The notes beneath the pieces are model-generated. The model was not told the DNA's origin. It saw only the letters and a program-made list of their open reading frames with translations, and did no database searches. 64,000 nucleotides of DNA, from contig JBAJFG010000027.1 in the NCBI GenBank assembly GCA_037903475.1, positions 1 to 64,000 of the forward strand, written 5' to 3'. This document shows, one piece after another, positions 1-13,334 of this stretch. How positions within the stretch are numbered: the stretch's first letter is position 1; every line of letters begins with the position of its first letter. The stretch is from Ancylostoma caninum (lineage: Eukaryota > Nematoda > Chromadorea > Rhabditida > Ancylostomatidae). A program made the position numbers and the translations under genes.

Positions 1-2335
1 AAAAATATTATAAAATTAAATAAAGATTATGTTGTATGTTGTACAGTGGTGGGCGCAGACAAAGGCACAATGTGCAGTTTTGCTGAAAATGTGTTTTTGT
101 AAATATCTATCGCAGTCAGTGCACCTTATGCGGGGGCGAGAGTAGGTGTATCGGACGTGGGAAGAGAAAGTGAGGATTCTTTCACCGTAAAGACCAGTAT
201 GGTTGGAATTCTAATAATAAGGTCAGTAAGGTAACTAAATAAGTTACTTAGTGGACAGGAGATCAAACACATGGTTATAGTGAATTTTTAACAATCCATG
301 GAGTAATTTTGGAAAATTTGACTCATTCTCTGACCCACTCTCAGCAGGGGGGTCAATCCGCACATCTCGGAGCTTTGTCGAGAATGCAGCTTTCATGCTG
401 AGGACCGAGCAACATATTGGAAAAGAAATTCGAATAAAAAGTCGACTTCGAGTAAGAATCAAAAGCTCAACCAAGAAGGAAGAACTCAACAGCTCCTTTT
501 CTCGGCTTACGGCTACGAAGGTGACCATGACATTGATCCACTTCCTTACGCTTGTTTCTGATCCTACCTTTTTGTTAAGTTGATATCTTGTAGCATGATG
601 AGGTGTTTGAGGAGGTAGATTGCATATGACTTTGACTTTCCGGGCTCTGAAGAAGGCGACGACGCCGAAACGTTAGCGGAAATAAAGTTAAGAAACAATC
701 TTGGTCGACTGCTCAAGCTAATCCTACTGACGAAAGCTCCTTTTCTCATTTCTCTAGTGCTGCAGGGCTCCCTCTTCTCTATGTACGCATCTGAAATCTC
801 GAATCAATCAAGACCAAAAATTTATCCAAGTTTTTGTTCTAAAACACTATTGGGTCCCAACTACAACTGCTTCAAAATGTAAATCAACGTTGAGCGGAAA
901 GCATAGCAGGAAGCCAACATGCGCGGCCACAAAAAACAAAGCAAATTTTGAAAGGTCTCCAGGAACAAAGGGCTTAAAATGATTCCATGCCATCCAGTTG
1001 ATCCAGGATCTTCAAAAACAAACTGAATTTGGCAGGTAATACTTCTTTAAGTTTAACAAAACTCGAATAATTCACAATATTGGTATACAATAAATAGAGA
1101 TCGAGCAGAGCACATCTCTTTATGCATCGATATTGGCATATTGTTCTATTAGGAACATTGCTTTATCTCTCTTTTCTTGCATTTGCAATCTTGATAAAAA
1201 TTAGAAAACTGCGCCAACTACACACATGTGAACGCATGTAGACGGGAAGCATCCGGATTCGAACGCTGTGCGAACAGTGGACTACACTTTATAGACTCTC
1301 TATGGGCATTATCACTAACTATTATATTATGTCTGTATAAAGCTCATATATCCTACCAATCTCCTTTCTGAAGTCATATTGGGAACTACTGATGAGCGGC
1401 GCCAAGGAGACCACTTTTTCGGTCTAGTTCAAGCCCCGAGACTAATTAATGCGAAAGACGTATAATCATCTCCCTTTACCTACTATGTAGTATAGTTATG
1501 TTATATATCGCTCTACAAAGGTTTTGTTATGGAATTTAGTAATGTCTGAGATGTACGACAAAATTATACAAGATTTTATAATGGGAAGGAAGTTCACACG
1601 AGGAGAGGATCATCAGGTGCACATATGGTACAGGGGGCAGGTTGAAGTCACACATTCGTAACCACTACTGGATTATTGCGTTGAGAGCCGATGAGACCAG
1701 GCTGACTCACTTGTTAAGGATTTGCTGAAATAGCAAATGAAAACTCGGTGAGGCTCGTCAGTGAGCCATGTAGTGATTAAGTGAGAGGTGGAGATGCACA
1801 GATGTGAAGGCGTCCCACTCCTCTTCAAAATCAAAGCCCCCGGCTATTTTATCCGCTTTCGCCTTACTCAATATCCGATCCGGGCGCCATCTAGGAATAT
1901 TACTTCCTGGATCGTCATAGCTATGTACCGCCATAAATTACATCCACGGGCTCAGCCTATTTACAGGAGTGTCTGTCGGTGCGTCACAAAATTCTACGAT
2001 TGGCCAGTGATAGTGAATGTAAATTGTAAAATAAAGAGGCTAGGAAAGTAATGTGGTGTGGTGGAGCAGTGCAGGTAAGAGATCAAGGGAAAGGTCAGGT
2101 GAGGAGAGACCAGGACGCAGGTGCTCGATAGTGAGGAATTTGAACATTCCTTCTCAAGGAGATGCATTTTCAGTTGGTTTTCTTTTGCTTCACTCTCCTT
2201 ATACGAAAACTAAATTGTACCATAAGGTTCTCTCTGCAATCATCAGTAGAGCAAAGAAGAATTTCACGGTTGTGTCCCATACATTTGTTCATTTTTACTC
2301 ATGAAATTACTTACAAGGAAAGGATAGTTTATCAA
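1..2335. other. Gene-poor stretch
   Basis: Apart from the hammerhead-like motif at 643-678 and a hAT-like end at 45, I see no gene or repeat structure. Frames at 244-749 overlap the motif and share its reading (VSASSPSSEP) with the Penelope-like ends, so 560-740 is probably an old Penelope-like fragment. Confidence 0.5.
643..678 (+). ncRNA. Hammerhead-ribozyme-like motif with intact core
   Basis: Plus strand: GGCU (643-646), CUGAAGA (647-653, exact CUGANGA), stem II GGCG 655-658 with CGCC 663-666, GAAAC (667-671), GUU (672-674) and AGC. It matches the Penelope-like terminal motifs in order and spacing and is followed by a similar AATAAAGT stretch, so it is probably a remnant of the same element type. 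No endonuclease frame is recognisable beside it. Confidence 0.55.
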
Positions 2336-3145
2336 TATCGCCTTTCGTAGCGGGGTGTATACTGCCTCACGCAACTCGCGATGCTGATTTCAAATATGTT
2401 TTCATCTGCTCCCATTTTTGCCTCTGTGAGGAGTTCCAGGAATGGTCACGTACGGCGCACAAGGTCCATGGATCAGGTGAGTGGCGGAAAAAAAGCCTCA
2501 CGCTCTTTCGGATTAGTATTGAGGGTTCAATTCCTCTCACATCATGTTGTTTTGCATTTTCCTTGCACCTACTGCTTTCCGCTGAAAATTCATTCTATGC
2601 TGTTTTGTAAGACTTTCCACCTAAAAAAATGGTCTTTTGCAAGTTTGGAACCATTTGGAAGGATTCTCATTACACCAATTTTGGAAAAGTGGTTATGCTC
2701 ACAAATTCCTATTCGTTCTGAAGGCAAAGAAAACTTATCTGGAGTTGTGACGTCACGCGGGTCACTCCCGTCACAGTCACATTTCCAAAATCGGTGTGGT
2801 GAGAATCCTTCCAAATGGTTCCAAGCTTACAAAAGATCAATTTGTAGGTGGAAACCTTACAAAAGTGCATAGAATGGATATCCAGAGGAAAACAGTAGGC
2901 GGAAGGAAAATGCAAAACAACATGCTGTGAGAGGAACTAAACCCTCAATATTGATCCTGAAGAGCGAGAGAGTTTTTTTTTTGTGCCAAGGCTCACCTGA
3001 CCCAGGGACCTTGTGCGCCGTACGTGACCATTCCTAAGATGGAAAACGGGTGTAACTCCTTACAGAGGCAAAAATAGGAGAAAACAGATCTGAAATCAGC
3101 ATCGCGAGCTGCATAAGCATGTACACCTCGCTACGAAAGGCGATA
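2336..3145. mobile_element. 810-base foldback element
   Basis: The ends TATCGCCTTTCGTAGCG and inverse lie at 2336 and 3145. Homology runs inward almost to a central GTGACGTCACGCGGGTCACT region near 2740-2765. The arms contain small differences and short gaps. TA at each end may be the target duplication. Reading frames here are shadows of the repeat. Confidence 0.75.
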
Positions 3146-3469
3146 CTGTTGAAGTATCGTTCCCTTGTTAGTTCGCACTTACATATATTTACACCACGTA
3201 CGTTTATAGCAGGGATGAGCAGAAATATGGCGCAGGACCGAAAGTTCGAGGATGGGAATTCGAGAAAAGTGCAAAATATAGGGAATTAGGAGGGATGAAA
3301 ACAGTATATATGACATGACATTACTCAACTATAATACCTCCTATCACATAGAAATCTGAAGGTTAGAAGTTTCGAACTTTTGAAACCGGAACTTTGAAGG
3401 GATCACCCCTCATATAAAGATACATATCATGTATTAAATACATAATCAAGTATTTATATGCAACTTTTA

Positions 3470-3550
3470 CAAATATTACAATTAGGCAGAGTATATGTAA
3501 GGCATGTTTACCAATACTATAATTAGGCAGAGTATTTGTAAGGCATGTAT
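3470..3550. repeat. Two-copy tandem repeat, 41-base period
   Basis: AATTAGGCAGAGTATATGTA and a near-identical unit recur 41 bases apart, each followed by AGGCATGT. Confidence 0.7.
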
Positions 3551-4259
3551 GTATGTCGTTCAATGGTGATACTGCATGGGATGCTCTAGTTGACATTATC
3601 GAGCTCTTCCAATCTTTATGCCCTTTCTAGTAGATGTTTTTGGTGCCGTTCAGCGACCAACGACCAGTCACAGTGGTATTTTACTGATCTCACGATATTC
3701 AGGTTTCCAAAGTTTTGTTTTGGTAGCCAGAGGAGAACGACATCAAACGGCAAATATGGACCGGATCGGGAAGTGACAGCTGAGAGCAATTCGCAAGAGG
3801 AAAAAGGCATAGGATTGCAGTACAAAGGCAAACATTAGGAACTAGCCCGTTAGGAATGGTAGCTGTTCAAATATCCTCAATACGGTCTGTGTGCACTCCA
3901 CTTCCGCTGGAAGCTGGTGGTTTGCACAAGTGCACCTGGAGCTTTCAGCAAAATATAGCGGAAAAGATCAACATATTTTGAAGTGATGTGACATAATTTA
4001 TTCAATTACGTTTAATGGACATTAGAAATATGTCCAGTTAGCTAAAAAAAACAAACCCCACAGGATGCGACAAACAGGCCAAGAAAGCAAAAATAAGCAG
4101 GTCTCAATCCTAGGCAGGACAGGCCTTTTCTTTTATGGAAGCCGGAAAACTTCTGGACCGAGATCATGTCTCCACACCCGGTGTTCGGATGCATCTCTGA
4201 AAGGTTAGGTAATTTCATACCGATGGGTAGCACTTCGGTTTATATAACATAACGTATCG

Positions 4260-4345
4260 GTAAACATGTTGATGGGTGCCAGGTAAAGGATAGATTTTTC
4301 CACATTAAGACCTTTACCACGGGTAATCTCAATGATGCATCCAGG
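4260..4345. mobile_element. Fragment of GGATGCATCA MITE family
   Basis: The right half, GGGTAATCTCAATGATGCAT followed by CC, matches the termini of the elements at 18471-18585, 28981-29090 and 38757-38866. The left end is degraded. Confidence 0.5.
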
Positions 4346-5339
4346 CCCAGAACAGCGTGTTGACAGAAACAATTGGGTGGAGAAGAGAACTAGCGTGCTC
4401 TGAGATTGTGAGAAACTGAGCAAAGAGGAATGGAGTTGAAAAATCGAAAAAGAACCGTTAATAGTGTTGGGAGAGAAATGAGCAGAAAACAAAGGAGTAC
4501 TGATTTTCAAAGTAAAGCTGTACTAATCGCTTAGCGTAAGCCCCTACGTTCCTCGCCTGGCAGTCAAGAAGAAGATGGTGCTTAGCTCTACACTAGCCCT
4601 TTTAATCTGACCCTTGCACTTGATGTTGTCGCTGGGGCTAAACTTCAAGGACACGTAAACCTTAAGGGTTTTCTGTTCTGTTATTTGTACGCCAGACAAA
4701 GCAAAACAAGGAGACATTCCTTCACTATTACAACTTTTTAAAAAGATTCTAAAAAGTTAGCGTGACAATATTTATTGCAGGTGAATTGCGAGAGATCAGA
4801 CAGAAATAAATGTTTCAACTTCTTCTTCGGAAGAATTCTAAGGTCTCGTTGCTAATAGACAGAAACTTGTACGTGATTATCTACACAGTGTATATAGCGG
4901 CTTTGGATGCAAATATGAGCATGATACTTCAGATGAAAGGTTGAAGATGAGGCTTTCGCTTCTGGAAGGGGCCGGCCAGCCGGAATTCCAAAAATTATGG
5001 TCTCCCAAGAGATGAACTCAAATAATAAGGACTGAAAATTGTAATATGAACTGAAAAATTTGTAAATTTTGATTGATGGAAATGAAAAAATGTAAGCATT
5101 CTATCACCAAGCACCCTCACTCACTGATACTTGGAATGTTCTTCATCACATTAATTCATTGTTCTAGGATACGACAGCACCCTGATTACTGGAATTCTGT
5201 ATCATTATAAGGTAAGATGTTCCTGGAACTACATATGTACTATCTGCGAAGAGATAGGAGCTCTTTCAGTTTTCGAATAAGAATGACGTGATATCCGTAA
5301 TTCAGCGTACCCTCGCCGACTGAGTACGACTGAGCCATT

Positions 5340-5660
5340 GCTTCTCCATCAGAATAGGGTGGATTTTGTGAGAGGGGCTTCTGGGCCAAGCATGCTGGGC
5401 TGGGATTCATGAAACGATAACCAAGCAAACTCAAGCTAGCAAACCAACTTTTGTTGTCTGCGTCTCTTAGCACTATATATGTATGTGCTCAATACGATAA
5501 ACAATCATTTTAGCCATAATTGGTTTGCTTGGCTATCGTTTCTTGAATCCCAGCCTTGGTCGGAGCCAATTGCTAACCTGGGCTGAGATTCGAGAACGTA
5601 TAGCCAAGCGGAACCAGGCTAGAAAATCAATTTTTACGCCCTGGGTCTCCTTGCACTGTT
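5340..5660. repeat. Three related blocks in mixed orientation
   Basis: GGGCTGGGATTCATGAAACG (5397), its inverse CGTTTCTTGAATCCCAGCC (5537) and GGGCTGAGATTCGAGAACG (5580) share a motif. The first and third extend over about 85 bases of similarity. The GTTTC..GAATCCC core resembles a tRNA T-arm or B box, but no full tRNA or SINE could be fitted. Confidence 0.45.
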
Positions 5661-5951
5661 CCTATACGGTGGCCTATCACGCTAACCGTAGTGGATTTGG
5701 GTGGATAACGTTTCATTAGTTCCAACCGCGCACACGAGGGCCTTCAATGTCGTGGGAAACGAAGCTTTGGAGGTACTTCCAAGGTGTTTCCTAGAAAGTC
5801 GGATCAACATAGCAGCTCGTAACTATTCTAGATATTACCAAAATTTAGCCGCTATAACCACGAGAGAAAGCTCAAAAGGAGAGGAAATTTCACTTCCACA
5901 TAGAACAGCTGCTCAACAACTGTTGACGAACTGCTAAAGTAAGATGGCAAA

Positions 5952-6010
5952 AGATTTATTTATTTATTTATTTATTTACTCGATACACCGCGGAGGTGTG
6001 CACATCAAAG
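5952..6010 (-). mobile_element. 3' tail of a truncated CR1-like LINE
   Basis: On the minus strand GCACACC, a five-base loop, GGTGTAT and an (AAAT)n run (5953-5979 on the plus strand) reproduce the 3' end of the LINE at 47145-47189. The extent away from the tail is unclear. Confidence 0.6.
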
Positions 6011-8430
6011 AACAAAAATAAAACGCTTGAAAAGAAAATAACGAAGGATCTTCACTGGGCTTCTGTCACAGTAAAGTTATTGCTCATTCTAGGAAGAGAA
6101 AGTGAGGCACTGAGAGAGAAAAATATTGCTTTCATGATCCATTGCCAAGATTACACTAAAATGATTCTAAAAGAGTAAATGCTAGAAGTTTTTAGGTAGC
6201 CATACATGCAGTCTATCAGTCAGTTGTTGGGTGTGAATGGTGCTAGGGAGAACACCACTTTCTACGAGCATTGGTGTATTGCATAGAAAATCTTAACCCA
6301 GGATTTTCGGATGTTAGGTATTCCCTACCCCTAACAATCCTGGGCTAGACTTACCCCCTTGATAGGAACGCACCGTATGGACAAGCAAAAACAGACTCAA
6401 TTTCAAAAAATGTTGGCATATGTCTTTTTAGTGAAAGCAAGGCAGTAGGAAAAAGTGACGAATGATAATATGATTGAGGATATTGTCAGCAAAGATCTGT
6501 TCGACTCAGCGAATTCTCGTCCCTCTACAAGCTCTTTCAAGTCTGGACAGTGCCGGACACAGAAGTTGCTAGTCAGCAAGGGGAGGGGGTAACGCTAACG
6601 GGGGGGGGGGAACAAGTGGCCACTTTGTGGATCCAGATTAGATAAGAAAATTGCTTACAATATTAATTGTGATTTTAAGTAATTAATAAAAAATATTTCG
6701 GAGATAACAGTAAAAATAGACAATGAAAGGGAGCCCCCCAACCCCATGCAGCAGCTATTGGGTCTGGAGGAAACATAGGTAAAAATTAATTTGGATAACT
6801 TGGTCGAATTGAAGTAGCACTCGTACAATGTGCCGCCAAATGAGTTAGTGAAGAGCAACCCTAGAAGTTTCTTTGTAGATGGGAAAAGTCCATAGATGGC
6901 AATGTTTAATACATCGTGCTTCGAAATGACGAATGAAGAAAGAGATGTGTTTTTAGATGAATGTGTTGCATGTGTTGCAGAATTTTCTCACCAATGCAGC
7001 AGTAAACAAAATGCAAATTTGAAGCAGATAAAAACAACAAATGACTCTGCCTTTCGGCAGTAAACGCCCATTTATGCTAGACGTCAGATGTTCGAGATGT
7101 TCGGGATGCTCGCGAGAGATTCCTAGTACTCCACCTGTGCTCCTGACTAAGTCCAGAAGTGCATCCAACATCATTTAATGATGTTTCTTACGAAATGACT
7201 TATTTAGTACAAACGCCCTCATGTGCACTGATCTGCGAAAGATCAGAAACACTAAGGCAAGCCCACTGCAGATGCATATGGTAACCTCTAAGAAAGTTCT
7301 TGTTGAAGGTAATGCGTGCTCCCAGGTTTTTCATGCAAAAACTAGCAAAAGATGTAATAGGGTAACCCGAATAATAATTCCAGCTCAGCAACAGTAGAAA
7401 GCTCCCTCCAAAAATCACTTTTGGCTGTTAATGCCTCTTTCCTCTGCTTGCTGAGGCAAGTTCTCCCAAAAATGCACATGTGTTTGCTCAGGAACACCCC
7501 CCTAGATTCGACTGAATGTAGCAGATTTTCCGGGAAATTCCATGAATAGCGCCATTGGAAGCTGTGAAAACAAAATATGTTTCAAGGCTGTAAGTAAATG
7601 TGAGATACAGTGAAATGCTTCGCGATGGGCTCATTATTCATTTCGCTACCACAACCTTACCGCATATAAGAGTTCATTCGTCAGGTTGACGCCGAATGCA
7701 CTGTCGATACCTAGTGTGTCATCTTGAAATTTGGAAAAAAAATGTAGGAGTTTCGAATGCACTGCAAACGACATTTAACTGTTCCTAAAATGCGGATTTG
7801 TAGTGAGTACTAGAGATATTTAGATGCTGCGGATTTCAACTCAAGCGGAGGTGAATATTCGAGAGCGAGTGGTAGCACATTTTTACCTTCGATTAAGTTG
7901 CAAAAGGGACTGAGACGTGAATGATGACTCCGACTTAGACAGAGTCGCAGGTTACAGAAAAATTATCCAAAAAAGATTGATAAATCACTGGTTTAGTAAA
8001 AGGAATGAGAGTTGAAAAGACCAAACACGAGCCGATTCTGAGGGAACCGCCGCGTGGGACACGCGCGCTTTTGGACGTTTGGGTTCCGTGCTCGACCGGT
8101 CGTGCACGTGGTCCCACATCTAAAGGCAAGAAAACTTGAGCAGCAACTGGGGCGAGAATGGCATCAATAATTTCTTTCATAACTTCTCGGCCGTAATTCC
8201 TGACAGTACATTCACATGTCTGTGTTTTTGCGGGTTTGTTATTGACAGGGTTTTTCTGCAAGTTCACTGCTCTTTTAGCTGTCGCTGTTCGAAATACCAA
8301 TGAAAAAGTCAGAGAAAATGTCTGCTTTGCCCATTGCGTGTGTCGAAAACTTGTATACCTGTTAGCACATTGCTACATAGCACGTAGTTAGCTAGTTAAG
8401 AACGCTTCAGCAAGATGACGTTAAATAGGC

Positions 8431-8452
8431 CGTGCACGACCGGTCGTGCACG
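8431..8452. repeat. Perfect 22-base palindrome
   Basis: CGTGCACGACCGGTCGTGCA followed by CG is its own reverse complement. GACCGGTCGTGCACGTGG recurs at about 8094, so this may be part of a degraded element spanning 8050-8465. Confidence 0.6.
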
Positions 8453-9726
8453 CCGTCCAACGCGACAGACACTGCGTGAAGAACGTCTTAAAATTACTTT
8501 TACAAGAACCGCAGAAAAGAATTCATCAGTCTCACATAAAAATGCATTTTACATGCACGCAGTGCGACTCTCTTAAAGAAGAGGAATGAGGTTTTAGAAG
8601 AGAAAACAACAAAAGAAGAAGAAAATCTCATAACCGGCACTGCGAGTCGAGGAGTTCTCGTAGGTACGTGCCTTACTCTATGTAATCATTTCCAATTAAT
8701 ATACAATATATTATGAGATGGTCGAGGAAGATCGTTTAGTTCCCTCCTGGCTGTTTAGATTTGACTCGATTAGACTTTTTTCAAGTAGTCAGTATTTTGA
8801 ATAGCTCGATTTTTGGAATTTCTCAAATAATCGACGCTTCGAATGGCTTGAAACTCGATTTAATCTGAAGGCTAACTCGCTCAGACACACTCGAGTTAGA
8901 TGTAGTCATACACAAAAGCGTGAAGAGAAGGCAGGAATGATACGTGAGCAATACCAATATCGAAAGGGGAGCTTTTACCACAGAGGGTTTTTCTCTGGGA
9001 TCCCTCCGGCTATAAATCAGGGTTCTTAGGAGGAGACAGGCGCGCCAGTCGGGTCAGCTGAGCAGCAAAAAAGCGAAGCAGCGGCAGCAGAAGCGGTAAG
9101 TGACAAATTCGGGTGCTGATTGCTTATTGCCGTAGCGAACGACCTGATGCTGAGCACTTAACGCCTGCCACAGGGAAGTTGCAAGTCGCGCTTGTTGTTG
9201 AGTGAGTGCACCCCGAGACAGATACGATCGGGCCGTACTGGTTAACTCCTAACAACAACGCAAACCCAGTCTGGTGGACGTGTTGATGGAGGAGAACTTT
9301 TTGCAGATTGTTGCTCAGAAGTTCTTTCCTATGGATCTCGAAGATCTTCAAAAATCGAGCAAAATCCGAGTAACTTCCCGTTGCTTTTTCTAGTCTGCTT
9401 GAAGTTTTTCGCTAAAGAACCGGTAATAAAGTAATCGAATAAAGTACGAGGCGTTGTTAGCAGCTGAGAAACTCGATTTCTCCAAACAACAGTATGAACA
9501 TAGTAAGAGGTCACAACTCCACTCTGCTTCAACGTTAATGTCAAGAGATCCAGGAAATTTTGCGAGCACCTCCAGAAAATGTAGCAGTGTTTTCTCAGCA
9601 CAGCCGCTCTTGCAGTGCCGACACATGACAGTAATACATATGATATTTTCAAGGAAAGCTGTAAAAGGTACTGTACTAGGGCATAAACCGGTACTAGAAT
9701 ACCGTCGCTAGTCCTTGACAAGAAAC

Positions 9727-9758
9727 ACGAAAAAGACGCAAAGGCGCGTCTTTTTCGT
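9727..9758. repeat. Hairpin with 13-base perfect stem
   Basis: ACGAAAAAGACGC and GCGTCTTTTTCGT flank a six-base loop. Weaker pairing (TGACA..TGTCA) continues outside. Confidence 0.55.
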
Positions 9759-11474
9759 CTTCCTGTCATGAATTCGTTGAATGAAAAGTATTCGCAACAT
9801 ATGTACATAGATTTAGAATCGGCGTCTTAAGATATATAAGATAGCCTTGCAACCACGGACTCATGTCGGCAAAATTCAACCTCTAGAGCACTATCTCGCT
9901 GAAGAGAGCACCTTCATGAGGATATCAGAACTTGTCAAAAGCGGTGAAAATGATCACATTTTCATCAAGTATTATGAGGAGAATATTATAAATGCTTGTG
10001 TTCTACAGGTTTCCACTAAAACTGATGCTTTTTAGACAAACGTTGCTGGTCGCGTGTGACTAGCAGTAGTCCTAACAGCTCAACTTTGTGGACCTTCAGA
10101 AACGCCTTGCTTGTTTCATAACAAAATTATAACAGAAAGACGTGTTTTTAACCAAGGACTACCGAGGTATTGTATCGTAGTTCCATACCTGGGGTACCTA
10201 TATCAAATGAAGGAGGTGAGCACCAAAAGGCTGTTTTAATAAAGTACACCAGAAAAGTCTCTACGAGGTGTTGCAATCCACTTCACGTATCCATACTCTT
10301 AGTACTGTCGTTATATAACTAAGAAATGTAGCCTCACAGCTCCACTTGAATTGAAAGTCTAGCTGTGATGACAAGAAATGCAGCGCGAGTACCCATGTGG
10401 GGGAAAATTATCAAAGTTACTCTGCCAAAGGAGAGCAAGTGAAAATGAACATCGTGAATTAGAGTATTAGAAATCGAGGCTATTCCGGCACCGGTATATT
10501 ATATAGGAATAGTGGCACTGAGGTAGTGATCAGCCCGATGCCAAGTTCACTTCGGCGAACGGTTGAACGTGCAGACAATAAATAACTGTGATAGGAATGT
10601 AATCCTTGGTTGAAAACCACCTGAGTATTCGTAAACATTGCACGTGAAAATGGTGTAATTGCGTGGAAATGAGAGGAACGCCCCGTAGTGCGGCAAAATC
10701 ACAGGAATACTCGGTTAGTAGCACTTACGGAAAAACCTCTGTTTTGTGTCTTCTTGTGTTTTTGTTTTCTCAAGGGACACAAAGACAGAATTGACGACCT
10801 TCGATCACGAGTGTGCACATACATATTTGGACAAACTCGCACAAGGACTGTAGAGGTGTAAAGACACTATTAGTAGTATGTCCCTTGATAATGATAGATG
10901 TACGTGCTAGCTTATGTGAACGTGTGTCGTCGTGAGTACGTCACTGCCAGCAGATTCTAACAATTCTTTGTTCTTGGGAGCATCAACGGCTCACAGTATA
11001 CCAATAATAAGCATCTATAGAACATCTTAGTAGAAGATTTTACCGGGTGAAGATTTGGAGAAAAAAAAAGAAAACAAAAGCAAACAACAGAAAAGGAAGA
11101 GAAGGAGTAGGCATAACGCACAACGTTCGCACAGCCAGGCAAAAAATAAGGAAGACAAAATTTTATGTAGTATGATAAAACAATCATAATTGCAAAAATT
11201 GCCGAAACGGACACTCCAGCTCAAAATGTTATGACTCGGCTCAAACGCAGTTTTTTTTACCAGTTCAACACCTATTCAATTTGCTGCATCTTTCCAAACA
11301 ATCACTGAAAATTGTGCGTCTCTACGATAAATACTGAGATCGCAAGAAGCTAGGAGCTTTTAGAAGGCGGCGCGGTTCCAGCATGCTCCAGACCGGCAAT
11401 CTACTGTTGCCGCTGGTTTGCATCTGGAGCACGGAAAAAGTATTCGGTAAGGGAAAGGTCTGGGGAATAAGAGG

Positions 11475-11525
11475 TAGGAGGTGAGAACCTCGAAGGTAGA
11501 GGTAGAGGTGAGAACCTCGAAGCTG
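11475..11525. repeat. Short tandem duplication
   Basis: GAGGTGAGAACCTCGAAG occurs twice, about 27 bases apart, joined by purine-rich GGTAGAGGTAGA. The unit itself contains GAGGT..ACCTC, a small hairpin. Confidence 0.5.
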
Positions 11526-12439
11526 TACTGTAACAGTTTCTGATGGGTGAATTTTGAAGTGTGAGGCCTAGCGCTTCGCTAGCATGGGAAAACATACTTC
11601 TGCTTACCACAGTCGATCACAGACTGCGCTGGATCATACCCTTACATCATTAGATCACACCAACAAACTCCTAACACAACCCCCCTGGGCGAAGATCTCA
11701 TTTAGGAGAATTTGCGGCAGGAAAAACGTCTCTACCTATTCATAGCCGTGCTTCCTGTTATCGAAAGTAACCAAGCTCCGTATAAAGTAACCATACGGTC
11801 TAAAAATGGGCTGTTTTTCAGGCAAAAAAATTAAGGGATGCGATGGCGGGTGAGGCGCTGGTCATCAATGAGATCATGAAGTGTTCGCTTCTGCACCTTT
11901 TCCTATGTTGATTGGAGTCAAATGTTTTGAAACTGTAGCATAGTTAGCATTCATCACTCTCAAAGTCCTAATGGTACCATCGGGCTTAGGTTCCACGGCC
12001 GCGCTAATTTCAAACGACTTAGCAACTCACTGCCCGCTGGAACGGCCATTTCAAGCCAAAACAAATCCAGAATTACCGCATAATTCCGCAAAACAGTGAT
12101 CGTGTTCCAATTCATCAACCATGGTCACCCGAGAATCGCGTCGGCTAATAATTTGTTCGCGACTCGATTAAAAAAACCAAAAAAAAGAGCTAGTCTCCAT
12201 AATCAAAGAGCGTTTGAATGGGTAAATCACATCTAGTTTGTAGGCATGGTGTCGCTACATTTCAATAGCAAACAACGACACGGTTCCTGTCTCATCCATA
12301 CGTTCTTCAAGGTGCTATACATTAGAAAAGAAGCGGGTTTCAAAACTGGCCTTATACACATCTCTATTATAGTGAGTTCTTTGAGTGTTTTAATTGTTCC
12401 TAACATCTACTTCCGTTTGATAGTTTAATTTCTTTCATG

Positions 12440-12540
12440 TGGACTTGCCACCATTCTGTTACTAACACGTGCCATATGGGCACACCTTTCTGGTGTATTA
12501 AAAATAAAACAAAATAAATTAAATCCCTAATAATAAAAAT
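12440..12540 (+). mobile_element. 3' tail of a truncated CR1-like LINE
   Basis: GGGCACACC, loop TTTCT, GGTGTATT and an A-rich tail with AAAT units match the end of the LINE at 47145-47189. It seems to be a strongly 5'-truncated insertion. Confidence 0.6.
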
Positions 12541-13334
12541 AAATTAATTAAGTCATTCGAATTGACTTGAACTTGCTAAAATCCAGCAGAAAATAGGAGA
12601 TTATTTGTGCATACCGCGGAACGACAATTATTTTCGCGCCAGCCTGATAAATGGAAGTTGGTAAGTTCTAGGGTAAACAAATTATATAAGCTACCCTTTC
12701 TTGAGAGATTGCAATAAAATGGAGAAGGACTGCAGCAAGCCTCATCCGGTGATGATCTAGGGGTGTGAATTGAAAAGAGCCTGACAAGCAGCAGCGCATA
12801 AATTTATATTTTTTCTGTCGAATTATCTTGTAGCCTCCGTTGATTTGTTGTTATCCACATGAACGTGGATGAGAACGAGTTATAAGATAGTTCGAGTGCG
12901 TGGACGGTGCTTTCCATGTCTACAAGATATTTCAAAGGATTTCACATCGGCGTCTCTACAGAACACGAAATTTGTTTCTCCAGCATCACTGTGATAAGCA
13001 TATGGAATAATCCTAGCAACCTCCCTTAAAGCAAATGATGTTGCTGTTGCGAGTAGAGAACAGGAAGCCAGCATTATTCAGGTAATGATCACAGTGGTAG
13101 TGAAGAAAAATCATTGACGTGCGGAAAAGCCAGCGGAGCAACAGCTTCATCAGTTTTCCCAAATTTTGGGCGTAAACAAGAAAGATCCACTGCTAACTGC
13201 ATACCAGAAATCCATTTTTTCCACAATTCCTTGGGACTATTGAGAATTTTGACTTTTCCCTGTACTAAACTTTCAATTTCTGTTTTTCTGTTAAGTTCTT
13301 GTCCAGAACATGGGCCGCGTCCTGTATGTTGGTA

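Larger units (their letters stand above)
6011..12439. other. Gene-poor stretch
   Basis: Only small palindromes (8431, 9727), a G-run at 6601-6610 and a short tandem duplication (11475) stand out. Frames up to 159 codons at 9329-9808 lack family motifs and overlap others on the opposite strand; no exon chain was found. Confidence 0.5.

Noticed and set aside
1240..1310. GGATTCGAAC like an antisense tRNA T-arm
   Set aside because: The T-stem does not pair and no acceptor or anticodon arm fits.
1394..1460. CTGATGAG sequence resembling a hammerhead core
   Set aside because: The GAAA lies 55 bases away with no convincing stem II, unlike the compact motifs elsewhere.
9329..9808. 159-codon minus-strand frame
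   Set aside because: No domain, splice or start context, and it overlaps frames on the other strand; probably chance.
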